Part shown: one piece after another, positions 1-9,011 of the stretch | Numbering within the stretch: position 1 is the first letter of the stretch | How the letters are laid out: each line of letters begins with the position of its first letter | Made by a program: the position numbers and the translations under genes | Assembly: GCA_964553775.1 (NCBI GenBank) | Contig: CAZKLU010000034.1 | Coordinates: 1-20,701 of the forward strand | DNA: 20,701 bases | Source of the DNA: RUG626 sp964553775 | GTDB taxonomy: Bacteria; Bacillota; Clostridia; Oscillospirales; Oscillospiraceae | Reading direction: 5' to 3' | Notes under the pieces: generated by a model | Databases searched by the model: none | Seen by the model: the letters and a program-made list of their open reading frames with translations, nothing else | Told to the model about the DNA's origin: nothing

Positions 1-87
1 GGGGTGCGTATATACGCTCAATACCCTCCATATCCGCAGGACGGTAACTCCCCTCAAAATTTTATCTTTTATTATACACTATTACTA

Positions 88-116
88 TTGTAATTTCCAC
101 AATAATTTGTTAAAAT
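88..116 (+). promoter_or_regulatory. Promoter of miaB
   Basis: A -35 box TTGTAA (88-93), a 17-base spacer and a -10 box TAAAAT (111-116) preceded by TGT, an extended -10. Predicted transcription start is near 123, giving a leader of about 40 bases to the ATG at 164. The promoter shows that the longer open frame beginning with TTG at 107 cannot be the real start, because it lies inside the promoter. Confidence 0.7.
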
Positions 117-163
117 ATATCTTAGAAAGGCGTAAATTTTTTAAAATCAGGGAAGTATTTTAC

Positions 164-1579
164 ATGAGACACGAAATACCACTGGAAAGAATTAGACAAC
201 AGGAGAAAATCATGGCTGAAATGTACGATCTCAACCTCTCCGCAGGCTCTGAACCTCACGCAAAGGTCATAACATTCGGCTGCCAGCAGAATGAGGCGGA
301 CAGCGAGAAGCTGCGTGGTATGCTCCTGAATATGGGTTACGCGCTGACCGACGACAATTTCTCGGCTGATGTCATAGTTATAAACACCTGCGCGGTTCGT
401 GAACACGCCGAGCAGAGAGTGTTCGGACTTCTGGGCGCGCTGACACACGCGAAAAAGAGTAACCCGAAGCTGGTAATCGCTCTATGCGGCTGTATGGCGT
501 TAAGCTCCGGTGTCGCGGATAAAATACGCGAATCGTTCAGACACATAAGTCTTGTCTTCTCGCCGCAGGAGCTTTGGAGATTTCCCGAATTGCTAAGGCG
601 TGTTATTCTGGAAAAGCGGCGCGTATTTGAGATTACTCCGTCAGACGGGGCAATAGCCGAGGGGCTGCCTGTTCACCGTGACAAGAGCGTAAAGGCGTGG
701 CTGCCTATTATGTACGGGTGCAACAACTTCTGTTCATACTGCGTTGTGCCGTACACAAGAGGGCGCGAGAGATCAAGAGATCCCTCTGATATTATAACCG
801 AGGCTCGCGGTCTGATTGCCGACGGATACAGGGACATCACGCTCTTGGGTCAGAATGTCAATTCCTATGGCAGGGATCTGGACGAGGGCGTTGATTTTTC
901 GGATATAATAGCGGGAATAAACGATCTTGACGGGGATTTTCTCATACGGTTCATGACAAGCCACCCAAAGGATGCCGGAGAGCGGCTTTTTAAGACAATG
1001 GCTTCATGCGGGAAAGCTGCGCGTCACATACATCTGCCGTTCCAGTCGGGCTGCACAAGGGTACTCAAGGCGATGAACCGCAAATACACAAGGGAGCATT
1101 ATCTGGAGCTTATCACAATGGCGCGGGAGTATATGCCGGATGTTGTTATTACAAGCGATGTGATAGTCGGTTTCCCCGGCGAGACTGACGAGGAATTTGA
1201 GGAAACGCTGACGCTGATTGAGACTGTGAGATTTGACGCGCTCTTTACATTTATATACTCAAAGCGCGGCGGCACACCGGCGGCGAATATGCCGGACCCG
1301 TTCACGAGGGAGCAGAAGCAGGCAAGATTTGATAAGCTGACAGAGCTTCAAAACAGAATATCATCCGAAAAACACGCCGCCTCGATCGGGAAAACGTACA
1401 GAGTTCTGATAGACGGCTCGGAAAACGGCAGGCTCACAGCGCGAACCAACGGCGGCAGACTTGTAAGACTTGACGGTGACGAAGATTTCATCGGGCATTT
1501 TCGCGATGTAACGATAACATCGGCGAGTACATGGGCGTTGGAGGGTTCTCTCGCGGACCTGTCGCGGGAACCGGCTTAA
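164..1579 (+). CDS. miaB: tRNA-2-methylthio-N6-dimethylallyladenosine synthase
   Basis: A radical-SAM methylthiotransferase that adds the 2-methylthio group to i6A37 of tRNAs reading UNN codons. From the ATG at 164 (471 aa) the order is: an N-terminal MTTase domain with three cluster cysteines in GCQQNEAD (C40), NTCAVRE (C76) and CGCMA (C110); a radical-SAM domain with CNNFCSYC (C186, C190, C193); and a C-terminal TRAM domain at about 408-460. GCQQNEAD and NTCAVRE are diagnostic of MiaB rather than MtaB or RimO. The ATG at 212 has a better ribosome site (AGGAG, 6-base spacing). The 164 start is kept because clostridial MiaB proteins usually carry such an N-terminal helix. mutS follows after 59 bases, probably co-transcribed. 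Confidence 0.96.
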   Translation: MRHEIPLERIRQQEKIMAEMYDLNLSAGSEPHAKVITFGCQQNEADSEKLRGMLLNMGYALTDDNFSADVIVINTCAVREHAEQRVFGLLGALTHAKKSNPKLVIALCGCMALSSGVADKIRESFRHISLVFSPQELWRFPELLRRVILEKRRVFEITPSDGAIAEGLPVHRDKSVKAWLPIMYGCNNFCSYCVVPYTRGRERSRDPSDIITEARGLIADGYRDITLLGQNVNSYGRDLDEGVDFSDIIAGINDLDGDFLIRFMTSHPKDAGERLFKTMASCGKAARHIHLPFQSGCTRVLKAMNRKYTREHYLELITMAREYMPDVVITSDVIVGFPGETDEEFEETLTLIETVRFDALFTFIYSKRGGTPAANMPDPFTREQKQARFDKLTELQNRISSEKHAASIGKTYRVLIDGSENGRLTARTNGGRLVRLDGDEDFIGHFRDVTITSASTWALEGSLADLSREPA

Positions 1580-1638
1580 AAATTGTCACGCCGCAGCAGA
1601 GAGCGGCAAATATATCAGAAAGTTGAGGCGCAATTCCT

Positions 1639-4257
1639 ATGCAAGATAAAACAACTCCCCTCATGAGCCAGTATAAGGAGATCAAAAGCCGCCATCCCGA
1701 TTGCCTTCTTTTCTTCCGTCTCGGAGATTTCTATGAGATGTTCTTCGACGACGCGGTAACAGCGTCTAAAGAGCTTGACCTCACCCTCACCACACGCGAC
1801 AGAGGAAAACCGGAGGATGAACGCACTCCAATGTGCGGCGTTCCGTACCATACAGTGGAGCCTTATATCGCGAGACTTATCTCCAAGGGCTACAAAATAG
1901 CTATATGCGAACAGCTTGAGGAAGCCGGTAAGGGAAAAAAGCTCGTTGACCGCGATCTTGTGCGTATTATCACACCGGGTACTGTTATTGAATCGTCACT
2001 GCTTGACAGCGATAAGCCCAATTACCTCGCGGCTGTCTATATGTGCGAAACCGGTATGGCGGCGGCGTTTACCGATATTTCCACAGGCGAGATATTCGCG
2101 AGAGCGTTTCCGCCGGACGGTATTGAAAGTCTCTGTAACGAAATATCAAGCCGCGCACCCGCCGAGATAATTCTCAATCTCCAAGCCTCCGAAAACGAAA
2201 AGCTGAAAGCACTCATCGAGACAAAGCTATTATGCTCACGCGCTCAGCTTGATGAGAATTTTTCCAAAGACGGAGCCGAAAAGCGCGTTCTTTCAATGTT
2301 CAACGCGGAAAATTTAGAGGCTATAGGTCTTGACGAAAAGCCCGAAACGGTTCTCGCTCTCAGCGCGCTCATACGCTATGTAAACGACACACAGTGCGGC
2401 AGAGAGACACAGCTATCCGATTTGGAGCTTTACAGTGACGGCAGGTACATGGAGCTTGATTCTCAGACGATACGCAATTTGGAGCTTTTCAGCACAATGC
2501 GTACAAGCGAGAAACGCGGCAGTCTCCTATGGGCAATGCGGCGCACAAAAACACCTATGGGCGGCAGACTTCTTACAAGCTGGATGTCTCACCCGCTTCT
2601 GACACCCTCTCAGATTGAACTGCGGCTCTCGGCTGTCGAGGAGCTTTTTAACGACAACATGACACGCCCCGAACTGGTGCTCGCGCTCAAAGGAGTTGGT
2701 GACATTGAGCGGCTCATAAGCAAAATTTCCGCAGGCACCTCAAACGCGAGAGACTTGAACGCTCTTAAACAGTCCATATCCGTTCTTCCGGAGATTACAG
2801 ATCTCCTGAAAAAAGCGAAATCCGATCTGCTTCTCAATATAAAAGCCGTTGACACGCTGACGGATGTGTATAAGCTCATAGACAGCGCGATAGATGATGA
2901 CACGCCTGTATCTGTACGGAACGGCGGTATGATAAGAGCGGGCTACGATGAGAGAGTTGACCACCTGCGTTCTGTTATTGACGGCGGCAGAGACACTCTT
3001 GCCGAAATCGAGGCGCGTGAAAAAACCCGCACCGGCAAAAAGCTCAAAATCGGCTACAACAAGGTGTTCGGATATTACATAGAGATACCGCGCTCACAGT
3101 CCTCGGATGTGCCGGAGGATTACGTCCGCAAGCAGACGCTTGTGAACTGCGAGAGATTTATAACTCAGGAGCTTAAAAGCTTTGAAAGCGAGTTTCTTTC
3201 CGCCGATGATAACCTCAAGGATTTAGAGTATGAGATTTTTTCAGATATTGCGGGTAAGGTCGCGGCGGAAGGCTCCAGAATAAAGGGCGCGGCTTCACTG
3301 ATAGCGATACTTGATGTTCTTTGCTCGTTTGCCGAGAACGCTGTCGCATACGGCTGGGTGCGTCCTCAGATAACCGAGAACGGGATAATTGACATAAAGG
3401 GCGGTCGGCACCCCGTTGTCGAGGCGACACAGCGCGACACGCTTTTTGTGCCGAACGACACATATCTTGACTGCGGCGGCTCACGTCTCGCTATAATAAC
3501 GGGACCGAACATGGCGGGTAAATCAACATATATGCGCCAGACGGCTCTTATAGTGCTTATGGCACAGATGGGCTGCTTCGTTCCGGCGCGGTCGGCAAGT
3601 ATCGGAATCGTTGACAGAGTATTCACGCGGATTGGCGCGTCTGACGATCTTGCCGCCGGTCAGTCCACGTTCATGGTCGAGATGAGCGAGGTCGCGGATA
3701 TATTGAGAAACGCCACTGAGAGAAGTCTCATAATTCTTGACGAGATAGGGCGCGGCACATCAACATATGACGGTATGTCCATAGCGCGTGCTGTCGTTGA
3801 GTACTGCGCCGGAAAAACGAGCCTTGGAGCGAAAACGATGTTCTCTACGCATTACCATGAACTTACAGCTTTGGAGGGGAGCGTTGAGGGCGTTAAGAAT
3901 TACAACATAACGGCGAAAAAGCGCGGGGATGATATAATATTCCTTCGCAGGATCATACCTGGAGGAGCTGATGACAGCTACGGGATCGAGGTCGCGCACC
4001 TTGCGGGTCTGCCGGATTCCGTTGTTAAACGCGCAAAACAGATTTTAGCGGAGCTTACGCAAAATAAGGCTGTCTCCGCTCCGGAAAAGCCGCCGGAGAA
4101 TGACAGCTCCCCGGATAACGGTCAAATGCGGCTCCCGCTGCCGAACACTAAGGGCGATGAGATAATCGAGATACTGAACCGCGCCGATATTGACACAATG
4201 ACTCCTTTGGAGGCGTTGAATCTTGTGTATAAACTTAAAAGGAAGGTTGACTCTTGA
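1639..4257 (+). CDS. mutS: DNA mismatch repair protein MutS
   Basis: Binds mispaired or looped DNA and, after ATP-driven clamp formation, recruits MutL. At 872 aa it has full family length. Visible are the mismatch-probing F-x-E motif in GDFYEMFF (F31, E33), a long central lever/clamp region, Walker A GPNMAGKST (about 622-630), Walker B with D701-E702 in DEIGRGTSTYDG, the STHYHEL switch region, and a C-terminal tail (TPLEALNLVYKLK) typical of bacterial MutS. The start ATG has GAGGCG 9 bases upstream, and the N-terminus matches the family (PLMSQYKEIK before DCLLFFRLGDF). mutL, often the next gene, is not in this window; a membrane protease gene overlaps the stop codon instead. Confidence 0.98.
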   Translation: MQDKTTPLMSQYKEIKSRHPDCLLFFRLGDFYEMFFDDAVTASKELDLTLTTRDRGKPEDERTPMCGVPYHTVEPYIARLISKGYKIAICEQLEEAGKGKKLVDRDLVRIITPGTVIESSLLDSDKPNYLAAVYMCETGMAAAFTDISTGEIFARAFPPDGIESLCNEISSRAPAEIILNLQASENEKLKALIETKLLCSRAQLDENFSKDGAEKRVLSMFNAENLEAIGLDEKPETVLALSALIRYVNDTQCGRETQLSDLELYSDGRYMELDSQTIRNLELFSTMRTSEKRGSLLWAMRRTKTPMGGRLLTSWMSHPLLTPSQIELRLSAVEELFNDNMTRPELVLALKGVGDIERLISKISAGTSNARDLNALKQSISVLPEITDLLKKAKSDLLLNIKAVDTLTDVYKLIDSAIDDDTPVSVRNGGMIRAGYDERVDHLRSVIDGGRDTLAEIEAREKTRTGKKLKIGYNKVFGYYIEIPRSQSSDVPEDYVRKQTLVNCERFITQELKSFESEFLSADDNLKDLEYEIFSDIAGKVAAEGSRIKGAASLIAILDVLCSFAENAVAYGWVRPQITENGIIDIKGGRHPVVEATQRDTLFVPNDTYLDCGGSRLAIITGPNMAGKSTYMRQTALIVLMAQMGCFVPARSASIGIVDRVFTRIGASDDLAAGQSTFMVEMSEVADILRNATERSLIILDEIGRGTSTYDGMSIARAVVEYCAGKTSLGAKTMFSTHYHELTALEGSVEGVKNYNITAKKRGDDIIFLRRIIPGGADDSYGIEVAHLAGLPDSVVKRAKQILAELTQNKAVSAPEKPPENDSSPDNGQMRLPLPNTKGDEIIEILNRADIDTMTPLEALNLVYKLKRKVDS

Positions 4258-4970
4258 AAAAAGCCGGAACATCATTTCACAATCCTATGACAACAACCGA
4301 GAAGATAGTCGGCTGGATATATGTATTCATACATATGTTCGCTCTCGTTCTGCTGCTCAATTTTCTGAACAGCACTCTATTCCCCGCAATCGGCTTCACG
4401 CTTGAGGATAAGTGGATAAATCTTATATATTACGCTACGGGGTTTGTGTTTCTTCTTGTATTTATGTTCAACTTCTGGCGCGAATCGTTTGGCGATTTGT
4501 GTCAGCACATAACCGATACGCTGATAGCGGTGCTTGTGGGGTACATAGCGTATATACTGCTGTCGTATCTGGTAAACCTGATACTGAGCTTCATTCTTGA
4601 CACTCTCACGAACCCCAATTCCGCGGCGGCATCCTCAATGACCAAGCTGAACCCGAACACAATGCTGGCTATCGGTGTGTTCCTCGCGCCGGTAGTAGAA
4701 GAGACGCTGTTTCGCGGCGTTGTATTCGGGTCGCTGCGGGAACGCAATATAGTATTGGCGTATGTAGTATCATCGTTTCTTTTCTCTGTGTACCACTTGT
4801 GGGAGTACATGGTGTATAGATTCGATCCGGTAATGCTGCTGTATCTGCTGCAATATCTGCCGGGCGGCATAGTTTTAGCGGCGGTATACGAAAAGGGGCA
4901 GAACATCTGGTGTCCTGTGTTCCTGCACATGATTATAAATTATGTGTCTCTGAGTATCACGATAGGGTAA
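4254..4970 (+). CDS. CPBP family intramembrane metalloprotease
   Basis: A 238-aa polytopic membrane protein of the CPBP (CAAX protease and bacteriocin-processing, ABI) family. The motifs are in order: EETLFRG (E149, E150, R154), FSVYH (F177, H181) and HMIIN (H225, N229), the expected metal-binding and catalytic residues. About six to seven hydrophobic segments surround them. The start is TTG, overlapping the mutS stop as TTGA, with AAGGAAGG 7 bases upstream, so translation is probably coupled to mutS. An ATG at 4299 would be too far from that site. Known members process prenylated or signal proteins or confer bacteriocin immunity; the substrate here cannot be told. A terminator follows at 5051, closing the operon. 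Confidence 0.9.
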   Translation: MKKAGTSFHNPMTTTEKIVGWIYVFIHMFALVLLLNFLNSTLFPAIGFTLEDKWINLIYYATGFVFLLVFMFNFWRESFGDLCQHITDTLIAVLVGYIAYILLSYLVNLILSFILDTLTNPNSAAASSMTKLNPNTMLAIGVFLAPVVEETLFRGVVFGSLRERNIVLAYVVSSFLFSVYHLWEYMVYRFDPVMLLYLLQYLPGGIVLAAVYEKGQNIWCPVFLHMIINYVSLSITIG

Positions 4971-5050
4971 ATCGCAAAGACGGCAGCAGTCTCCGTTTTC
5001 CCGCGCCCCGCGTCTGAACCGGAAAACAGAATAAATAAAATAGCTCTCGG

Positions 5051-5091
5051 TCACGGAAGTCAATCTTATTTGATTTCCGTGAATCGTTTTT
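5051..5091 (+). terminator. Rho-independent terminator after the miaB-mutS-CPBP operon
   Basis: A 13-base-pair stem (5051-5063 with 5070-5082, one G-U pair) and a 6-base loop, followed shortly by TTTTT (5087-5091). It sits 80 bases after the CPBP stop and just before the next promoter. Its stem core (CACGGAA.TCAA) recurs in the hairpin at 15801-15837. Confidence 0.8.
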
Positions 5092-5100
5092 CTCTGCCTC

Positions 5101-5129
5101 TTGACTTTTTTACGCTATTGTGGTAATAT
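5101..5129 (+). promoter_or_regulatory. Promoter of the AMP-ligase gene
   Basis: A -35 box TTGACT (5101-5106), 17-base spacer and -10 box TAATAT (5124-5129) preceded by TGTGG, a TRTGn extended -10. Expected start of transcription is near 5136. It immediately follows the terminator at 5051-5091, so the ligase gene is its own transcription unit. Confidence 0.8.
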
Positions 5130-5176
5130 GTTAAAGATTAAAAGAAACGCTCATGAAAGGCGGGCTTTGTTTATAT

Positions 5177-6898
5177 ATGGATAACATATCGGTCAAAACA
5201 CCGTGGATAAAAAATTTAGGCGATGTACCATCTCATCTTGAGTATTTTCAGGGTTCCATGTATGAAATGATTACAGAGACTGCTCTCAGGTACCCGGACA
5301 ATATCGCGTTTGATTTCATGGGTAAGGTCACTACCTACAGGCGAATGCTCAACATGATAAATCAATGCGCCAAATCGCTTCGCACTATCGGTGTGCGGGA
5401 TGGAGACAGAGTTACTATAGCAATGCCGAATTGCCCGCAGGCTATATATATGTTCTACGCTGTCAACTGTATCGGCGCGGTTGCCAATATGGTTCACCCG
5501 CTCTCAAGCGAAAAGGAGATAGAGTTTTACCTCAACGATTCAAAAAGCGTCACTATTATCACTCTCGACCAGTTCTACAGTAAAGTTGAGGCTATACGTC
5601 ACAATACCGGCGTTGTGAACGTCATAATAGCGCGTATAAAGGATGAGCTTTCCACGCCGCTCAAAGCCGGTTATATGCTCACTGACGGCAGAAAAATCGA
5701 GAAAATCCCCGATGAGGCTCCCGTAATACGCTGGAAGGATTTTATGAAACTCGGTAATTCCTGCTTCTGGAATTATAAAGTAAAAAAGACAGGCTCCGAT
5801 CCCGCTGTCATACTCTACTCCGGCGGCACGACCGGCACTACTAAAGGTATACTGCTCACAAACCTCAACTTCAACGCGCTTGCGGCGCAGATTGTAGCTA
5901 CAAATCAGATGTTCCGTCCGGGCGATAAAATGCTTGCCGCCATGCCGGTATTTCACGGGTTCGGTCTTGGCGTTTGCATACACTCAATGCTCGCGAACGG
6001 CGGACGGTGCCTTCTCGTTCCACGGTTCACTCCGAAAAGCTACGGGAAGATGATATTCAAGAAACGCTGCAATTTTATTGCCGGTGTTCCGACGCTGTTT
6101 GAGGCGTTATTGCGTCTGCCAAGTATGGAGAAAGCGGATCTTTCAAGTCTGAAGGGTGTTTTCTCCGGCGGAGACTCGCTCTCGATAGAGCTTAAAAAGA
6201 AGATGGATAAGTTCCTGAGCGAACATAACGCTTCTGTCCGTATACGCGAGGGCTACGGCACAACGGAGACTGTCACAGCCTGCTGTCTCACTCCGACGCA
6301 TATGTCAAAGGAGGGCAGTATCGGTCTGCCGTTTCCCGACACCTATATCAAAATAGTAAAGCCCGGTACCGCCGAGGAGGTTCCATACGGTGAAGTCGGT
6401 GAAATTCTTCTGTCGGGTCCTACGGTCATGCGCGAGTATATAGGGCAGCCGGAGGAAACAGCGGCGACACTTCAAAAGCACCCTGACGGGCTGACATGGG
6501 TTTACACCGGAGATCTCGGCACAATGGACGAGGACGGATTTGTGTACTTCAAGGGGCGGAGCAAACGCATGATAGTTTCCTCCGGCTATAATATCTATCC
6601 CGCGCAGCTTGAGAATATAATCGACTCGTGCGAGCTTGTTCAGATGAGCTGCGTGATTGGTGTTCCGGATTCGTACAGAATGCAGCGTGTCAAGGCGTTC
6701 GTTATGCTGAAACCGGGTACACCTGAAACTGACGAGACAAAAGAGGCTATTTTGAACTACTGCCGCAAATATATCGCCAAATACGCCATGCCGAGAGAAA
6801 TAGAGTTCCGCGATGAGATGCCGAAAACTCTTGTGGGGAAAGTGGCGTACAGGAAATTAGAGGAAGAAGAGCTTCAGAAGCTCAAAAGCAGCGATTGA
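5177..6898 (+). CDS. Acyl-CoA synthetase-like AMP-dependent ligase
   Basis: A class I adenylate-forming enzyme, expected to activate a carboxylic acid (probably a fatty acid) as acyl-AMP and transfer it to CoA. From the ATG at 5177 it is 573 aa. The signatures, in that numbering, are the P-loop YSGGTTGTTKG (about 214-224), the aromatic-acidic motif YGTTE (about 360-364), YTGD (about 443-446), the hinge region KGRSKRMI, and a C-terminal lysine in LVGKVAYRK (about 552-560). No signal or carrier domain is present. An in-frame ATG at 5153 would add 8 residues but has no ribosome site; GGCGGG lies 12 bases before 5177. It has a private promoter and no neighbouring fatty-acid genes, so the substrate is open. 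Any acid:CoA or acid:thiol ligase of this superfamily is possible. Confidence 0.88.
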   Translation: MDNISVKTPWIKNLGDVPSHLEYFQGSMYEMITETALRYPDNIAFDFMGKVTTYRRMLNMINQCAKSLRTIGVRDGDRVTIAMPNCPQAIYMFYAVNCIGAVANMVHPLSSEKEIEFYLNDSKSVTIITLDQFYSKVEAIRHNTGVVNVIIARIKDELSTPLKAGYMLTDGRKIEKIPDEAPVIRWKDFMKLGNSCFWNYKVKKTGSDPAVILYSGGTTGTTKGILLTNLNFNALAAQIVATNQMFRPGDKMLAAMPVFHGFGLGVCIHSMLANGGRCLLVPRFTPKSYGKMIFKKRCNFIAGVPTLFEALLRLPSMEKADLSSLKGVFSGGDSLSIELKKKMDKFLSEHNASVRIREGYGTTETVTACCLTPTHMSKEGSIGLPFPDTYIKIVKPGTAEEVPYGEVGEILLSGPTVMREYIGQPEETAATLQKHPDGLTWVYTGDLGTMDEDGFVYFKGRSKRMIVSSGYNIYPAQLENIIDSCELVQMSCVIGVPDSYRMQRVKAFVMLKPGTPETDETKEAILNYCRKYIAKYAMPREIEFRDEMPKTLVGKVAYRKLEEEELQKLKSSD

Positions 6899-7030
6899 AC
6901 CCGCGCACGAACCTGACGGGGAGTAATCAAATCTTAAACATATATCGCGTTCTGTATTGCGGCGCGTTGGCGATTTTCTGCGCGTCAGCGGTACGGATTC
7001 GCGGAATAAAGTGTATGGGGAGGGTAATAA

Positions 7031-7330
7031 GTGAATAAATACGACAGAGCACCGGCTGATGACGGGCTTTACAGGGCAATACTTACATTGGAAACAGTCG
7101 ATGAGTGCAAACGCTTTTTAGGTGATTTATGCAGCCACATGGAGCTTCGCGCTATGGAGCAGCGTTATCAGGTTGCGAAGCTATTGAATGACGGCTTGAT
7201 ATACAACGATATTCTCAACGCCACAGGCGCGTCAAGCGCGACAATAAGCCGTGTCAACAGAAGTCTGCGCTATGGCGATGATGGGTATGAGATTGTGTTT
7301 TCGAGACTTGCGGAGAAAAAAGCGGAATGA
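7031..7330 (+). CDS. YerC/YecD family TrpR-related protein
   Basis: A 99-aa helical protein with a C-terminal TrpR-like helix-turn-helix (TGASSATISRVNRSLRYGDDGY). The opening helices (ETVDECKRFLGDLCSHMELRAMEQRYQVAKLL) fit the YerC/YecD group of Firmicutes. These proteins resemble the Trp repressor fold, but their ligand and targets are not well established. The start is GTG with an excellent GGGGAGGG site 6 bases upstream. The stop overlaps the methyltransferase start as ATGA, so the two are translationally coupled. The 132 bases upstream (6899-7030) hold no clear promoter or terminator, so it could be read through from the ligase gene or be served by a promoter I cannot see. Confidence 0.9.
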   Translation: MNKYDRAPADDGLYRAILTLETVDECKRFLGDLCSHMELRAMEQRYQVAKLLNDGLIYNDILNATGASSATISRVNRSLRYGDDGYEIVFSRLAEKKAE

Positions 7331-8070
7331 CAGGCTCCTACACCGCTCTTGCGCCGTTTTACGATGAGCTGACAAGAGATGTTGATTACGGGCGGTTCGC
7401 GAATCTTTATGAGAGACTGTTTGCGAGACTGCCGAAAAAGCCGGAGCTTGTGCTGGAGCTTGCGTGCGGCACCTGTTCCATGGGAATAGAGCTTGCCGGA
7501 CGCGGTTATGATATGATATGCACTGACCGGTCTGAGCAAATGCTATCGGCGGCGGCTGAGAAGCTATCCCGCGAGACGATTAAAAAGAAGCCGCTGCTTC
7601 TCTGCCAGAGTGCCGAGGAGCTTGATTTATACGGCACAGTGTCAGCGGCGGTCTGCTGTCTTGACGGGTTCAATTATCTTGATAAAGCGGCACTCTCCGA
7701 AACTCTGAGACGGCTTCATTTATTTATAGAGCCTGATGGGATGCTGATATTTGATATAAACTCTCCTGAGCGGCTGAGAGGGCTTGACGGCGAAGTGTTT
7801 CTTGATGAGCGCGACGATGTGTTCTGTGTATGGCGTGTCGATTACGATATGGAGATTGACGCTTGTCTTTACGGTATGGATCTTTTCACTCTTGACAGCG
7901 GCAGCGGAATGTGGAACCGCGAACGTGAGGAACACACGGAGTACGTCTATACGCCTGAGTTTTTGCGCGGGGAGCTTGAAAGTCACGGGTTTGTATCGGT
8001 TGAGACTTTCACGGAACCGGATATAGACGATCAGAGAATATTTATTACGGCAATAAGAGGACAGGTATAA
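7327..8070 (+). CDS. Class I SAM-dependent methyltransferase
   Basis: A 247-aa Rossmann-fold methyltransferase. Motif I is ELACGTCSMG (about 44-53) and the acidic residue binding the SAM ribose is D67 in ICTDRSEQML. A later VCCLDGFNYL and an FDINSPERL segment fit motifs IV-V, and a C-terminal GFVSVETFTEPD region fits the end of the fold. It belongs with the YdcL/YrrT-like small-molecule or unassigned class I enzymes; the acceptor substrate is unknown. It overlaps the yerC-like gene by 4 bases and ends 3 bases before hslO, so all three are almost certainly one transcript. Confidence 0.88.
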   Translation: MTGSYTALAPFYDELTRDVDYGRFANLYERLFARLPKKPELVLELACGTCSMGIELAGRGYDMICTDRSEQMLSAAAEKLSRETIKKKPLLLCQSAEELDLYGTVSAAVCCLDGFNYLDKAALSETLRRLHLFIEPDGMLIFDINSPERLRGLDGEVFLDERDDVFCVWRVDYDMEIDACLYGMDLFTLDSGSGMWNREREEHTEYVYTPEFLRGELESHGFVSVETFTEPDIDDQRIFITAIRGQV

Positions 8071-8073
8071 TAT

Positions 8074-8946
8074 ATGGGTAAACTTATACGCGCAATGGGA
8101 AAAAACGGCGAGGTAAAAATAACAGCCGTTGATATACATGACGCTGTTGAGACAGCGCGGAACATTCATAAAACGCTCCCTGTCGCTACGGCTGCTCTCG
8201 GCAGAACGATGGCGGGAACGTGTATGCTCGGCAACGCTATGAAGGACGATGGTGACAGCGTGACTGTACGCATAAACGGCGGCGGTCCCGTGGGTACTAT
8301 AATCGCGGTATCTGACGACAAGGGCAATATGCGCGGGTATGTGCAGAACCCTTCTGTCGATTTGCCGCTCAAGGAAAACGGCAAACTCGATGTAGGCGGG
8401 GCTGTCGGGCGTGACGGCATGATTACTGTGATACGCGACTACGGGTTCGGTGAACCTGTGAGCGGCAGTACGCAGCTTGTGAGCGGTGAGATAGCTGAGG
8501 ATTTCGCGAGATTCTTTGTTGACAGTGAGCAGATACCGACCGCTGTCGCTCTCGGCGTGCTTGTTGACAGAGATCAGTCTGTAATATCCGCCGGAGGGTA
8601 TATAGCGCAGCTTATGCCCAATGCTCCGGAATCGGCTATTGACAGGCTTGAGAGCAACATAGAGCATACGGGAATGGTGACATCTCAGCTTAACAATTAC
8701 ACTCTTGAGGAGCTTGTCGGTCATGTGCTTGACGGCTTTGAGCCTGAGATTCTGGAGACTGACGAGATAGAATACCGCTGCACCTGTAACCGTGAGCGTA
8801 TTATGGGCGCGTTGGCGGGAATACCGCTCAATGATCTGCGCGATATGATTGAGCAGGACGGCAAGATAGAAGTCACCTGCCGTTTCTGCGACAAGGTATA
8901 CACATTCGGCGAGAGCGATATTGAGACGCTCAACAGCGCGGAATAA
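8074..8946 (+). CDS. hslO: Redox-regulated holdase chaperone Hsp33
   Basis: A cytoplasmic chaperone kept off by a zinc-bound four-cysteine cluster. Oxidation releases zinc and exposes the client-binding surface. The 290-aa protein has the Hsp33 N-terminal fold (KLIRAMGKNGEVKI; later GDSVTVRINGGGPVGTI) and the C-terminal redox switch intact: C236-T-C238 in YRCTCNRER and C269-R-F-C272 in VTCRFCDKVY. The CxC plus CxxC arrangement is complete, so normal redox control is expected. The ribosome site AGAGGACAGG overlaps the end of the methyltransferase gene. Oxidative-stress protection suits an anaerobe. Confidence 0.96.
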   Translation: MGKLIRAMGKNGEVKITAVDIHDAVETARNIHKTLPVATAALGRTMAGTCMLGNAMKDDGDSVTVRINGGGPVGTIIAVSDDKGNMRGYVQNPSVDLPLKENGKLDVGGAVGRDGMITVIRDYGFGEPVSGSTQLVSGEIAEDFARFFVDSEQIPTAVALGVLVDRDQSVISAGGYIAQLMPNAPESAIDRLESNIEHTGMVTSQLNNYTLEELVGHVLDGFEPEILETDEIEYRCTCNRERIMGALAGIPLNDLRDMIEQDGKIEVTCRFCDKVYTFGESDIETLNSAE

Positions 8947-9011
8947 TTGTTCACCGCTATTAAGCCATAGCGCACAGAATCGCCGCGAATATACAGCGTC
9001 AGGGTGACAGT

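Noticed and set aside
1..76. A possible divergent gene start at the left edge (minus strand: TATAAT at 76-71, GAGGGGAG at 55-48, ATG at 31)
   Set aside because: The -35 is poor, the spacing from GAGGGGAG to the ATG is too long, and only about ten codons are visible. It cannot be called from this window.
107..163. A 19-codon N-terminal extension of MiaB starting at TTG 107
   Set aside because: The TTG sits inside the predicted promoter, upstream of the transcription start, and has no ribosome site.
7720..8724. A 334-codon open frame on the minus strand
   Set aside because: It lies antisense across the methyltransferase and hslO genes, both of which have clear family motifs. Its own product is low-complexity (Tyr, His, Arg, Ser) with no recognisable domain.
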